From: DATNBU01 sp964476185
GTDB taxonomy: Bacteria; Desulfobacterota; Binatia; UBA1149; CAITLU01
NCBI GenBank assembly: GCA_964476185.1
Contig: CAYYZO010000135.1
Coordinates: 1 to 6,393 of the forward strand
Direction: 5' to 3'
DNA: 6,393 nt
Shown: one piece after another, positions 1-5,525 of the stretch
Layout: each line of letters opens with the position of its first letter
Position numbering within the stretch: the stretch's first letter is position 1
Notes under the pieces: generated by a model
Databases searched by the model: none
Seen by the model: the letters and a program-made list of their open reading frames with translations, nothing else
What the model was told of the DNA's origin: nothing
Program-made: the position numbers and the translations under genes

Positions 1-407
1 AGCGAGTTCATGTTCGCGACCGGCCTCGCCCCCATCGTGAACACGTCGCGAAGGATGCCGCCGACGCCGGTCGCGGCCCCCTGGTACGGTTCGATATAGG
101 AGGGGTGGTTGTGGCTCTCGATCTTGAAGATCGCGGCCATGCCGCCGCCGATGTCGACGGCGCCCGCGTTCTCGCCGGGGCCCTGCAGCACGGCGCGACC
201 GGACTGCGGCAGTCGCCCGAGGTGCGCGCGCGAGCTCTTGTAGCTGCAGTGCTCGGACCACATCACCGAGAACACGCCGAGTTCCTCGTAGGTCGGCACG
301 CGGCCGCCGAGATGGCCGAGGATCCGGGCGTACTCCTCCGAGGTGAGCCCGTGCTCGAGCGCGAGGCTCTCGTCGACGGGACGCAGTTTCGGGGCCTTGC
401 TGCTCAT
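1..407 (-). CDS. purL: Phosphoribosylformylglycinamidine synthase subunit PurL, N-terminal part (3' end outside window)
   Basis: This is the large subunit of FGAM synthase. It uses ATP and ammonia delivered by PurQ to convert FGAR to FGAM in cytosolic de novo purine synthesis. From the ATG at 407 the minus strand stays open to the window edge, giving about 135 residues of a protein that is usually about 740 aa. The visible part carries family motifs in order: GVFSVMWSEHCSYKSS near residues 47-62, the glycine-rich VLQGPGENAG, then FKIESHNHPS, EPYQGAATGVGG and RDVFTMGARP. These match the short Bacillus-type PurL that works with separate PurQ and PurS, not the 1300-residue fused enzyme. The ATG overlaps the purQ stop in an ATGA tetranucleotide. 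A modest Shine-Dalgarno, AAGGGA at 415-420, lies 7 nt upstream. No frameshift is seen. The remainder, including the second AIRS-like half, lies outside the window. Confidence 0.97.
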   Translation of the reverse strand, partial: MSSKAPKLRPVDESLALEHGLTSEEYARILGHLGGRVPTYEELGVFSVMWSEHCSYKSSRAHLGRLPQSGRAVLQGPGENAGAVDIGGGMAAIFKIESHNHPSYIEPYQGAATGVGGILRDVFTMGARPVANMNS

Positions 408-1135
408 GCGGAGATCCCTTCGGACTTGCCTGCGGCCGGGCGGCCGGCCGCACCGGCGCCCGCGCGGCCGCCGGCGAGCCAGCGATGAACCGATCGGAAC
501 AGCACCTGCGCGTCGGCCGGACCGAGCAGCGGATCGACGGCGTGCTCGGGGTGCGGCATCAGCCCGACGACGTTGCCGGCCTCGTTCGTGACGCCGGCGA
601 TGTCGTTCAGCGATCCGTTCGGCGCGCCGTCCGCGTAGCGGAACGCGACCTGGCCGTTCGCCTCGATGCGCGCGAGTTCCTCGGGGCTCGCCACGAAGCA
701 TCCCTCGCCGTTCTTGACGGGGATCCGCAGGACCTGCCCCTCGTCGCAGGCGGCCGAGAACGCCGTGCGGTTGTTCTCGACGCGCACGCGCACGGTCCGG
801 CACAGGAACCGGAGCGAGGCGTTGCGAACCAGCGCGCCGGGCAGCAGCCCGGCTTCGCAGAGGACCTGGAAACCGTTACAGATCCCGAAGACCGGCCCGC
901 CGTCGTTCGCGAAGCTCGTGACCGCGCGCAGGACCGGCGAGAACCGCGCCATCGCGCCGCAGCGAAGGTAGTCGCCGTAGGAAAAGCCACCCGGCAGGAT
1001 GATCGCGTCGGCGCCCTTCAAGTCCTCGTCGCCGTGCCAGAGCATCTCGACGTCGTCGCCGAGCACGCCGCCGACGGCGTAGGCCGCGTCGCGTTCGTCA
1101 CAGGAGCCCGGGAAGACGACCACGCCCCATTTCAC
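404..1135 (-). CDS. purQ: FGAM synthase glutaminase subunit PurQ (class I glutamine amidotransferase)
   Basis: PurQ hydrolyses glutamine and passes ammonia to PurL for FGAM formation. The 243-aa product shows a class I amidotransferase fold with its triad: Cys86 in GICNGFQ, and His195 and Glu197 in MPHPEHAVDP. Other family signatures are FPGSCDERD near the N terminus, LPGGFSYGDYLRCGA around 47-61 and a VKNGEG segment at 140-145. The start is GTG at 1135. It puts KWGVVVFPG at the N terminus as the family expects, overlaps the purS stop in a GTGA tetranucleotide, and has AGGAG at 1147-1151. The frame stays open further upstream (to 1210), but that stretch lies inside purS and is rejected. The protein is slightly longer than Bacillus PurQ (about 227 aa) because of a Gly/Ala/Arg-rich tail after residue 221. 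Its stop overlaps the purL ATG, consistent with coupled synthesis of two subunits of one complex. Confidence 0.97.
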   Translation of the reverse strand: MKWGVVVFPGSCDERDAAYAVGGVLGDDVEMLWHGDEDLKGADAIILPGGFSYGDYLRCGAMARFSPVLRAVTSFANDGGPVFGICNGFQVLCEAGLLPGALVRNASLRFLCRTVRVRVENNRTAFSAACDEGQVLRIPVKNGEGCFVASPEELARIEANGQVAFRYADGAPNGSLNDIAGVTNEAGNVVGLMPHPEHAVDPLLGPADAQVLFRSVHRWLAGGRAGAGAAGRPAAGKSEGISA

Positions 1136-1398
1136 GACGGCTGCTTCTCCTGCGGCACCACGTCGAAGCGGTAGTGCTCGATGATCTCGTTGGCCAGCAG
1201 CTTGCGGCACATCTCGTCGACCCTCACCGTCGCCGCGCCGACGTCATCCCCGTCCAGCCGGAGTTCGATCAGCTTGCCGAGCCGCGCGTCGCCGACCTCC
1301 GCGTACCCGAGCGAATGCAGCGAAGCCGCGACCGCCTTGCCCTGGGGGTCGAGGATCGCCGGCTTCGGCATCACGTAGACGCGGGCGACGAGGCTCAC
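1132..1398 (-). CDS. purS: FGAM synthase subunit PurS
   Basis: PurS is the small non-catalytic subunit that bridges PurQ and PurL in the three-part FGAM synthase. It is thought to help form the complex and pass ammonia. The product is 88 aa, close to the usual 80-85. It contains the hallmark sequence LDPQGKAVAASLHSLGY (residues 16-32), then VGDARLGKLIEL and the C-terminal CRKLLANEIIEHYRFDV. The GTG at 1398 is chosen because it begins the usual short N terminus (SLVARVYVMPKP), overlaps the purC stop as GTGA, and has AAGGA 7 nt upstream at 1406-1410. The open frame extends to 1509, but that part is antiparallel-frame noise inside purC. The stop overlaps the purQ start. A separate purS gene is a reliable sign that PurL is the short form. 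Confidence 0.96.
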   Translation of the reverse strand: MSLVARVYVMPKPAILDPQGKAVAASLHSLGYAEVGDARLGKLIELRLDGDDVGAATVRVDEMCRKLLANEIIEHYRFDVVPQEKQPS

Positions 1399-2111
1399 AG
1401 CGAGGTCCTTCGGTCGATCTCGAGGTACGCCTCCGAGACCTCGCCGAGGTCCTGGCGGAAGCGGTCCTTGTCGAGCTTCTTGCGCGTGGCGGCGTCCCAG
1501 AACCGGCACGTGTCCGGGCAGATCTCGTCGCCGAGCAGCACGCGGCCGTCGAGGGTGCGTCCGAACTCGAGCTTGAAATCCACGAGCAGGATCCCTCGAT
1601 CCGCCATGAACGCCTTCAGCACGGAGTTGACCGCGAGCGTCTGCCGGCGGATCTCGGCGAGTTCCTTCTCCGTCGCCCAGCCGAACGCGATCGCGTGATC
1701 GTCGTTGATCAGCGGGTCGCCGAGTTCGTCGGACTTGTAGCAGAACTCGATGATCGGGCGCGGCGGCTCCTCTCCCTCGGTCCGGGCGAGGCGCTTCTGG
1801 CAGCTCCCGGTCACGATGTTCCGCAGGATCGTCTCGACGGGGATGATCTCCAGCCGCTCGACCAGCATCTCGCGCTCGCTCAACGTCTCGACGTAGTGGT
1901 TGTCGATGCCCTTGTCCTTCAGCATCGTGAACAACCGCGCCGAGATGCGCTGGTTGAGGACGCCTTTCGACTCGATCGTGCCCTTCTTCTGGGCATTGAA
2001 CGCCGTCGCGTCATCCTTGAAGTAGAAGATGAGCTTGGTCGGGTCGGTGGTCGCGTAGATCTTCTTCGCCTTTCCTTCGGCGATCATCTCGGTCTTCGTC
2101 GGTGCGCTCAC
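1395..2111 (-). CDS. purC: SAICAR synthetase PurC
   Basis: PurC (phosphoribosylaminoimidazole-succinocarboxamide synthase) joins CAIR and aspartate using ATP to make SAICAR. The 238-aa product has normal length for the bacterial enzyme. Family motifs in order are: nucleotide-binding AEGKAKKIYAT (11-21), FKDDATAFNAQKKG (31-44), VETILRNIVTGSCQKRL (92-108), IIEFCYKSDELGDPLINDDH (120-139), ILLVDFKLEFGR (174-185), and the signature LLGDEICPDTCRFWD (192-206), followed by KLDKDRFRQDLG. The start is GTG at 2111. It overlaps the purB stop as GTGA and has a strong GGAGGA at 2118-2123, six bases upstream. A much longer open frame runs upstream through purB, but it is Arg/Pro-rich shadow sequence and is rejected. 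The NIVTGSCQKRL stretch differs slightly from the commoner NxxAGSxxKRL, without obvious loss of a catalytic residue. Confidence 0.97.
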   Translation of the reverse strand: MSAPTKTEMIAEGKAKKIYATTDPTKLIFYFKDDATAFNAQKKGTIESKGVLNQRISARLFTMLKDKGIDNHYVETLSEREMLVERLEIIPVETILRNIVTGSCQKRLARTEGEEPPRPIIEFCYKSDELGDPLINDDHAIAFGWATEKELAEIRRQTLAVNSVLKAFMADRGILLVDFKLEFGRTLDGRVLLGDEICPDTCRFWDAATRKKLDKDRFRQDLGEVSEAYLEIDRRTSL

Positions 2112-3397
2112 GGGCGTTCCTCCAGTGCACGGTTGATGATGGCGCCCACGTACGTGAGCGCGTGTCGGACGTCGAAGGCGTCGTCGATCTCGGGCTGCGA
2201 AAGATGCGCCCGAATGTCCGGATCGCTCGCGACGAGGGCGCGGAAATCGCCGTCGGCCAGCGCGCAGCGCTGCACCCAACCGTACGCGACTTCGCGCAGG
2301 GCGCCCTTGTCCACCAGCTTCAGCAGGAGCCGCTCGGACGCGAGGCGCCCTCCCGTCAGGTCGAGGTTCTTCTGCATGTTCGCGGGCCGCACCTCGAGAC
2401 CGTCGACGACGCGCGTCAGGCGGGCCAGCATGAAGTCGAGCGCGATCGTCGAGTCGGGCGCGATCACGCGCTCGGCCGACGAGTGGCTGATGTCGCGCTC
2501 GTGCCACAGCGCGATGTTCTCCAGCGAGACCAGCGCGTTCGCGCGGACGACCCGCGCGAGGCCGCAGAGGTTCTCGCTGAGGATCGGGTTGCGCTTGTGC
2601 GGCATCGCCGACGAGCCCTTCTGCCCCTTGCCGAACGGCTCCAGGGCTTCGAGGAGCTCGGTGCGCTGCAGGTGGCGGATCTCGGTCGCGAACCGCTCGA
2701 TGCCGCCGGCGATCACGGCGAGGGTCGTGAAGAACGCGGCATGGCGGTCCCGCGGAACGACCTGGGTCGCGACGGTCTCCGGCGCGAGGCCGAGTTCGGC
2801 CAGGACCTCGGCCTCGATGTCGGGGCCGTTGACGCCGTAGCTGCCGACCGCTCCCGACAGCTTGCCAAAGGCGACTTCGGCCCCGGCGGCCTCGAGACGG
2901 CGGCGCGCGCGGGTGAGTTCGGAGTACCACCCGGCCATCTTCAGGCCGAAGGTGATCGGTTGCGCGTGGATGCCGTGGCTGCGCCCGACCATCACGGTCT
3001 CGCGATGGGCCTCCACCTGACGGCGCACGGCCGCGCGAAGCTCGTCGAGCGTGGCGAGCAGGATCTTCGCGGCTTCGGTGAGCTGCAGGGCGAACGCCGT
3101 GTCGACGACGTCCGAGGACGTCATCCCGAAGTGCAGGAACCGCCCTGCTTCCCCCACCGTCTCGGCCGCGGCGGTCACGAACGCGATCACGTCGTGGTGA
3201 ACGACGGCCTCGATCTCGTCGACGCGCGCCGCATCGACCTTCGCCTTCGCGCGAATCTCCGCAGTGGTGCCGGCCGGGATCACAGCGCGCCGCTCGAGCG
3301 CCGCGCAGACGGCGATCTCGATCTCCAGCATCAGCTCGTAGCGGCGCTGGTCGCTCCACAGAGCCCCCATCACCGGACGCGTGTAACGAGGTACCAT
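2108..3397 (-). CDS. purB: Adenylosuccinate lyase PurB
   Basis: PurB splits fumarate from SAICAR to give AICAR and from adenylosuccinate to give AMP, so it acts twice in purine synthesis. The 429-aa product is typical of the compact Bacillus/Thermotoga type. It belongs to the fumarase/aspartase superfamily: the signature GSSAMPHKRNP lies at 261-271 on the flexible catalytic loop. His68 (VHHDVIAF) and His141 (GRSHGIHAQP) fall at the positions known as catalytic in the B. subtilis enzyme. FLHFGMTSSDVVDT (87-100) is also present. The ATG at 3397 gives MVPRYTRPVMGALWSD, the normal family N terminus, and a purine-rich ribosome site lies just upstream. The same frame is open for over 110 codons further up, but that stretch is low-complexity Arg/Gly/Pro and resembles no protein. 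It is the first gene of the purine operon, preceded by a 399-nt spacer, and its stop overlaps the purC start. Confidence 0.97.
   Translation of the reverse strand: MVPRYTRPVMGALWSDQRRYELMLEIEIAVCAALERRAVIPAGTTAEIRAKAKVDAARVDEIEAVVHHDVIAFVTAAAETVGEAGRFLHFGMTSSDVVDTAFALQLTEAAKILLATLDELRAAVRRQVEAHRETVMVGRSHGIHAQPITFGLKMAGWYSELTRARRRLEAAGAEVAFGKLSGAVGSYGVNGPDIEAEVLAELGLAPETVATQVVPRDRHAAFFTTLAVIAGGIERFATEIRHLQRTELLEALEPFGKGQKGSSAMPHKRNPILSENLCGLARVVRANALVSLENIALWHERDISHSSAERVIAPDSTIALDFMLARLTRVVDGLEVRPANMQKNLDLTGGRLASERLLLKLVDKGALREVAYGWVQRCALADGDFRALVASDPDIRAHLSQPEIDDAFDVRHALTYVGAIINRALEERP
2118..2123 (-). promoter_or_regulatory. Ribosome binding site of purC
   Basis: GGAGGA on the minus strand lies within the last codons of purB, six bases before the GTG start of purC. 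It is the strongest Shine-Dalgarno in the window and supports the GTG start and internal initiation at the overlapped junction. Confidence 0.7.
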
Positions 3398-3410
3398 CCT
3401 TCCCTGTCCT
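3398..3410 (-). promoter_or_regulatory. Ribosome binding site of purB
   Basis: Read on the minus strand, AGGA (3407-3410) lies 9 nt before the ATG at 3397, followed by GGGAAGG directly against the start codon. Together with the family-typical N terminus, this fixes the purB start here rather than at in-frame start codons far upstream. Confidence 0.6.
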
Positions 3411-3415
3411 GATCC

Positions 3416-3431
3416 GGCCGGGAATCCGGCC
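3416..3431 (-). other. 6-bp GC hairpin just upstream of the purB ribosome site
   Basis: On the minus strand GGCCGG-ATTC-CCGGCC forms a perfect 6-bp stem with a 4-nt loop. It ends 5 nt before the AGGA of the purB ribosome site, leaving that site unpaired. It may shape the leader or protect the 5' end of the message; no function can be shown from sequence. Confidence 0.35.
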
Positions 3432-3490
3432 CTTCCTCGACGCCGGCCGAACGGCCCGCGACTACCCGGACCCGAAGGCCCGTCGATTGA

Positions 3491-3509
3491 CGCAGGCCCA
3501 CGGCCTGCG
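3491..3509 (-). other. Perfect 8-bp GC-rich hairpin upstream of purB
   Basis: The arms CGCAGGCC and GGCCTGCG are exact inverted repeats around a 3-nt loop, about 95 nt before the purB ATG. On the minus strand the hairpin is followed by TCAATCGACG, not by a run of T, so it is not a standard intrinsic terminator. A second inverted repeat (GCGCTT/AAGCGC, 3513-3536) sits 3 nt away. It could be an mRNA leader structure, an operator-like dyad, or a chance product of high GC. Confidence 0.4.
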
Positions 3510-3618
3510 AAGGCGCTTTGTTCCGGTCGGAAGCGCGAAAAGCCACTGCGACGCCGCGCCCGGGCGCCGCTCGTGCACAGCGCAGGTGCCGGATGCGGAC
3601 CCGTCGGCAGGACGACCT

Positions 3619-3632
3619 GGGCCGATCGGCCC
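3619..3632. other. Perfect 14-bp palindrome in the dut-purB spacer
   Basis: GGGCCGATCGGCCC reads the same on both strands. It lies about 220 bp upstream of purB. A dyad of this kind could bind a dimeric regulator, but short palindromes are common at this GC content, and I recognise no known operator consensus. Confidence 0.3.
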
Positions 3633-3796
3633 TCGGCCGGGGCGCTGCTCCCGCCCGGCGGGCCTCCCGACGTCGCAGGAACCGGTCCTCCGCGCCACGA
3701 GCCATCGTGTGTATCGACGGCGCGCGAGGATCGCAATTTGCCGCGCAGCGTCAGCCGCGGTCGGATCGCAGCGCTCGAGCCAGCGCCGCGCGCGGG

Positions 3797-4258
3797 TCAG
3801 CTCGATGTATGTCCGAAGCCGCCGTGCCCGCGCGCCGTGTCGTCGAGTTCGGCGACCTCCTCCAACGCGCACCGCGCGACGGGACAGACCACGAGCTGGG
3901 CGATACGCTGCCCGGGCTCGATGCGAACCGGTTCGGCCCCGAGGTTGATCAGGACGACGCCGACCTCGCCGCGATAGTCCGAATCGATCGTTCCCGGTGC
4001 GTTCGGAATGCTCAGGCCGTGCTTCAGCGCGAGCCCGCTGCGCGGCCGGACCTGGCCCTCGTAGCCGGCCGGGATCGCGATCGCGAAACCGCACGGGACG
4101 AGGCGACGCTCTCCGGGGGCCAGCGTGACCGCCGCGTCGATGGCGGCGGGCAGGTCGAACCCGGACGACCCCTCCGTCATCGCGCGCGGGAGCTCGACGG
4201 CGACCGGGCCGACGCGGCGCAGTCGCACGCGGACGGGTTCGTCGACGCGCGCGCTCAC
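3797..4258 (-). CDS. dut: Deoxyuridine 5'-triphosphate nucleotidohydrolase (dUTPase)
   Basis: The enzyme hydrolyses dUTP to dUMP and pyrophosphate. This keeps uracil out of DNA and supplies dUMP for thymidylate synthesis. The 153-aa product is the usual size for the homotrimeric family, and all five conserved motifs are present in order: SSGFDLPA (31-38), PRSGLALKHG (72-81), GTIDSDYRGEV (89-99), GQRIAQLVV (116-124) and RGHGGFGHTS (143-152). Asp92 is the expected catalytic base, Tyr95 sits in the uridine pocket, and Phe148 is the C-terminal residue that stacks on the base. The GTG at 4258 lies 4 nt after the stop of the M16 peptidase gene and gives the expected first strand (VRVRLRRVG). No clear Shine-Dalgarno is seen, so translation is probably coupled to the upstream gene. 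It appears to be the last gene of the pnp-peptidase-dut unit. Confidence 0.97.
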   Translation of the reverse strand: MSARVDEPVRVRLRRVGPVAVELPRAMTEGSSGFDLPAAIDAAVTLAPGERRLVPCGFAIAIPAGYEGQVRPRSGLALKHGLSIPNAPGTIDSDYRGEVGVVLINLGAEPVRIEPGQRIAQLVVCPVARCALEEVAELDDTARGHGGFGHTSS

Positions 4259-4262
4259 GGCG

Positions 4263-5525
4263 TCACGCGGCGGGGAGCTGCATCGCGTCGGCTTCGAGGT
4301 CGCCGCAGAGAACGGCCGCGGCGCGCTCGAAGCTGAACAGCTCCGCGGCGAGCGCGACCATGTCGTCGTTGGTCACGGCCTCGATGGCGCGCGTGACCTC
4401 GTCGATCTCGATCGGACGGTCGAAGTAGAGCACGTTGCGACCGATGCGGGACATGCGGCTGTCCGTGGTCTCGAGCGAGAGCGGGATGCTGCCGATCAGC
4501 TGCGCTTTCACGCGCTCCAGCTCCCCCGCCCCGAGGCCTTCGCTGACGATCGAGCGCATCTCCTCGAAGATCAGTTCGTTGACCTCCGCGACCGAGTCGC
4601 GCCCGCACGCGGCGTAGACCCCCGTGTAGCCGATCTCCCGGTACGGCGCCTGGAACGCATAGATCGTGTAGGCCTTGCCGCGCTCCTCGCGCACGCGCTG
4701 GAACAGGCGCGAACTCATGCCCCCGCCGAGCGCGGCGATGAGGACCTCGGCGGCCTCGCGCCGGGGGTCGAGCACCGAGATGCCCGGCATGCCGATCGTC
4801 AGGTGCGCCTGCTCGATCTCGCGGCGGACCAGGTAGAGCCCCGGTCGGAAGTCCGGCCGGTCGAGCGGCCGGGCGTCCTCGGAGCTCGGCTCGAGCGCGC
4901 CGAAGATCTGGCGGCAGCTCGCGACGAGCTCGTCGTGATCGACCGGACCGGCCGCCGACACGACGAGCCGGTTCGGCCGGCGGAACTCGCGCAGGAAGCC
5001 GAGGATGTCGTCGCGCGTGATGCGCTCGACGCTCGCGACCGAGCCGGCCACGGGCCAGCCCAGCCGGTGCCCCGGCCAGTAGCTTTCGAGCAGGTGGTCG
5101 AGCGAGAACTCTTCCGGGTCGTCCTCGACGTCGAGGATCTCCTGGATGATGACTTCCCGCTCGAGCTCGATGTCCTCGGGGCGCGGCTCGGCGTGGAGCA
5201 CGAGGTCGGAGAGCACGTCGAGCGCCGTCGCCCCCTCCGACGAGAGCACGCGCGCGTGGTAGCACGTGTACTCCTTGTCGGTGAAGGCGTCGATGGTGCC
5301 GCCGCGCCGCTCGATCTCCTCCGCGATCTGCCGGGCCGAGCGACGCGGCGTCCCCTTGAAGAGCAGGTGCTCGACGAAGTGGGCGACGCCGACGATGCGC
5401 TCGTCCTCGTGACAGGAGCCCGTGTCGGCCCAGATGCCGATCGAGATCGACGGCACGTCGCGCACCGTCTCGGTGACGACGCGCACGCCGTTCTCGAGCC
5501 TGGTCGCGCGGAGAAGATCGCTCAA
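4263..5525 (-). CDS. M16 family zinc metallopeptidase (processing-peptidase-like)
   Basis: The 420-aa product is an M16B insulinase/processing-peptidase homologue of usual length. The inverted zinc motif HFVEH spans residues 49-53 (His49 and His53 as zinc ligands, Glu52 as base). Glu129 in VIIQEI lies 76 residues after His53, as expected for the third ligand, and the conserved Glu122 is present. An AFTDKEYTCY segment follows the motif. The C-terminal half has the second-domain pattern GGGMSSRLFQRVREERGKAY. No signal peptide or membrane segment is visible, so it is probably cytosolic. The native substrate is unknown; relatives next to pnp are named mlpA or pepR. I chose the TTG at 5525 because it overlaps the pnp stop, has AAGGAG 11 nt upstream and places RATRLENGVRVVTE at the N terminus as the family expects. 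The open frame further upstream is a shadow of pnp. In the NAFTxKE motif, Asp replaces the usual Asn. Confidence 0.94.
   Translation of the reverse strand: MSDLLRATRLENGVRVVTETVRDVPSISIGIWADTGSCHEDERIVGVAHFVEHLLFKGTPRRSARQIAEEIERRGGTIDAFTDKEYTCYHARVLSSEGATALDVLSDLVLHAEPRPEDIELEREVIIQEILDVEDDPEEFSLDHLLESYWPGHRLGWPVAGSVASVERITRDDILGFLREFRRPNRLVVSAAGPVDHDELVASCRQIFGALEPSSEDARPLDRPDFRPGLYLVRREIEQAHLTIGMPGISVLDPRREAAEVLIAALGGGMSSRLFQRVREERGKAYTIYAFQAPYREIGYTGVYAACGRDSVAEVNELIFEEMRSIVSEGLGAGELERVKAQLIGSIPLSLETTDSRMSRIGRNVLYFDRPIEIDEVTRAIEAVTNDDMVALAAELFSFERAAAVLCGDLEADAMQLPAA

Larger units (their letters stand above)
3398..3796. other. Intergenic spacer between dut and purB, no supported gene
   Basis: This 399-nt stretch lies between the dut stop and the purB start. 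Several frames are open across it on both strands, but their translations are Arg/Pro/Gly/Ala-rich, resemble no family I know and lack a good ribosome site. The region contains several GC-rich inverted repeats: 3416-3431, 3491-3509, 3513-3536, 3556-3567 and 3619-3632. Being the only sizeable gap in an otherwise gap-free gene series, it is the likely place for the purine operon promoter and leader and for the end of the dut transcript. I found no T-tract terminator, no convincing -35/-10 pair, and no resemblance to the purine riboswitch core or to a tRNA. Confidence 0.75.

Noticed and set aside
3491..3536. Tandem hairpins considered as an intrinsic terminator of the dut transcript
   Set aside because: Neither strand shows a run of T after the stems, so an intrinsic terminator is not supported. 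Rho-dependent termination or readthrough remains possible.
3398..3736. In-frame N-terminal extension of PurB beginning at 3736 (would give 542 aa)
   Set aside because: The extra 113 residues are Arg/Gly/Pro/Ala-rich with no family resemblance. The ATG at 3397 gives the normal PurB N terminus and length and has a ribosome site.
3708..3736. Possible sigma-70 promoter on the minus strand: TTGCGA, 17-nt spacer, TACACA
   Set aside because: Spacing is good, but the -35 matches only 4 of 6 bases and the -10 only 3 of 6 without the final T. It is too weak to list as a feature, though it lies in a sensible place about 310 nt before purB.
3767..3782. Sigma-54-like GG-N10-GC element (TGGCTCG-N4-CTGCG on the minus strand) just after dut
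   Set aside because: GG and GC have the right spacing, but the match to consensus is partial, such pairs occur often by chance at this GC content, and no enhancer-binding site is recognisable.
3462..4094. 210-aa minus-strand open frame overlapping dut and the spacer
   Set aside because: It overlaps most of dut in another frame, and its product is Arg-rich and resembles nothing known. High GC makes long spurious frames common.
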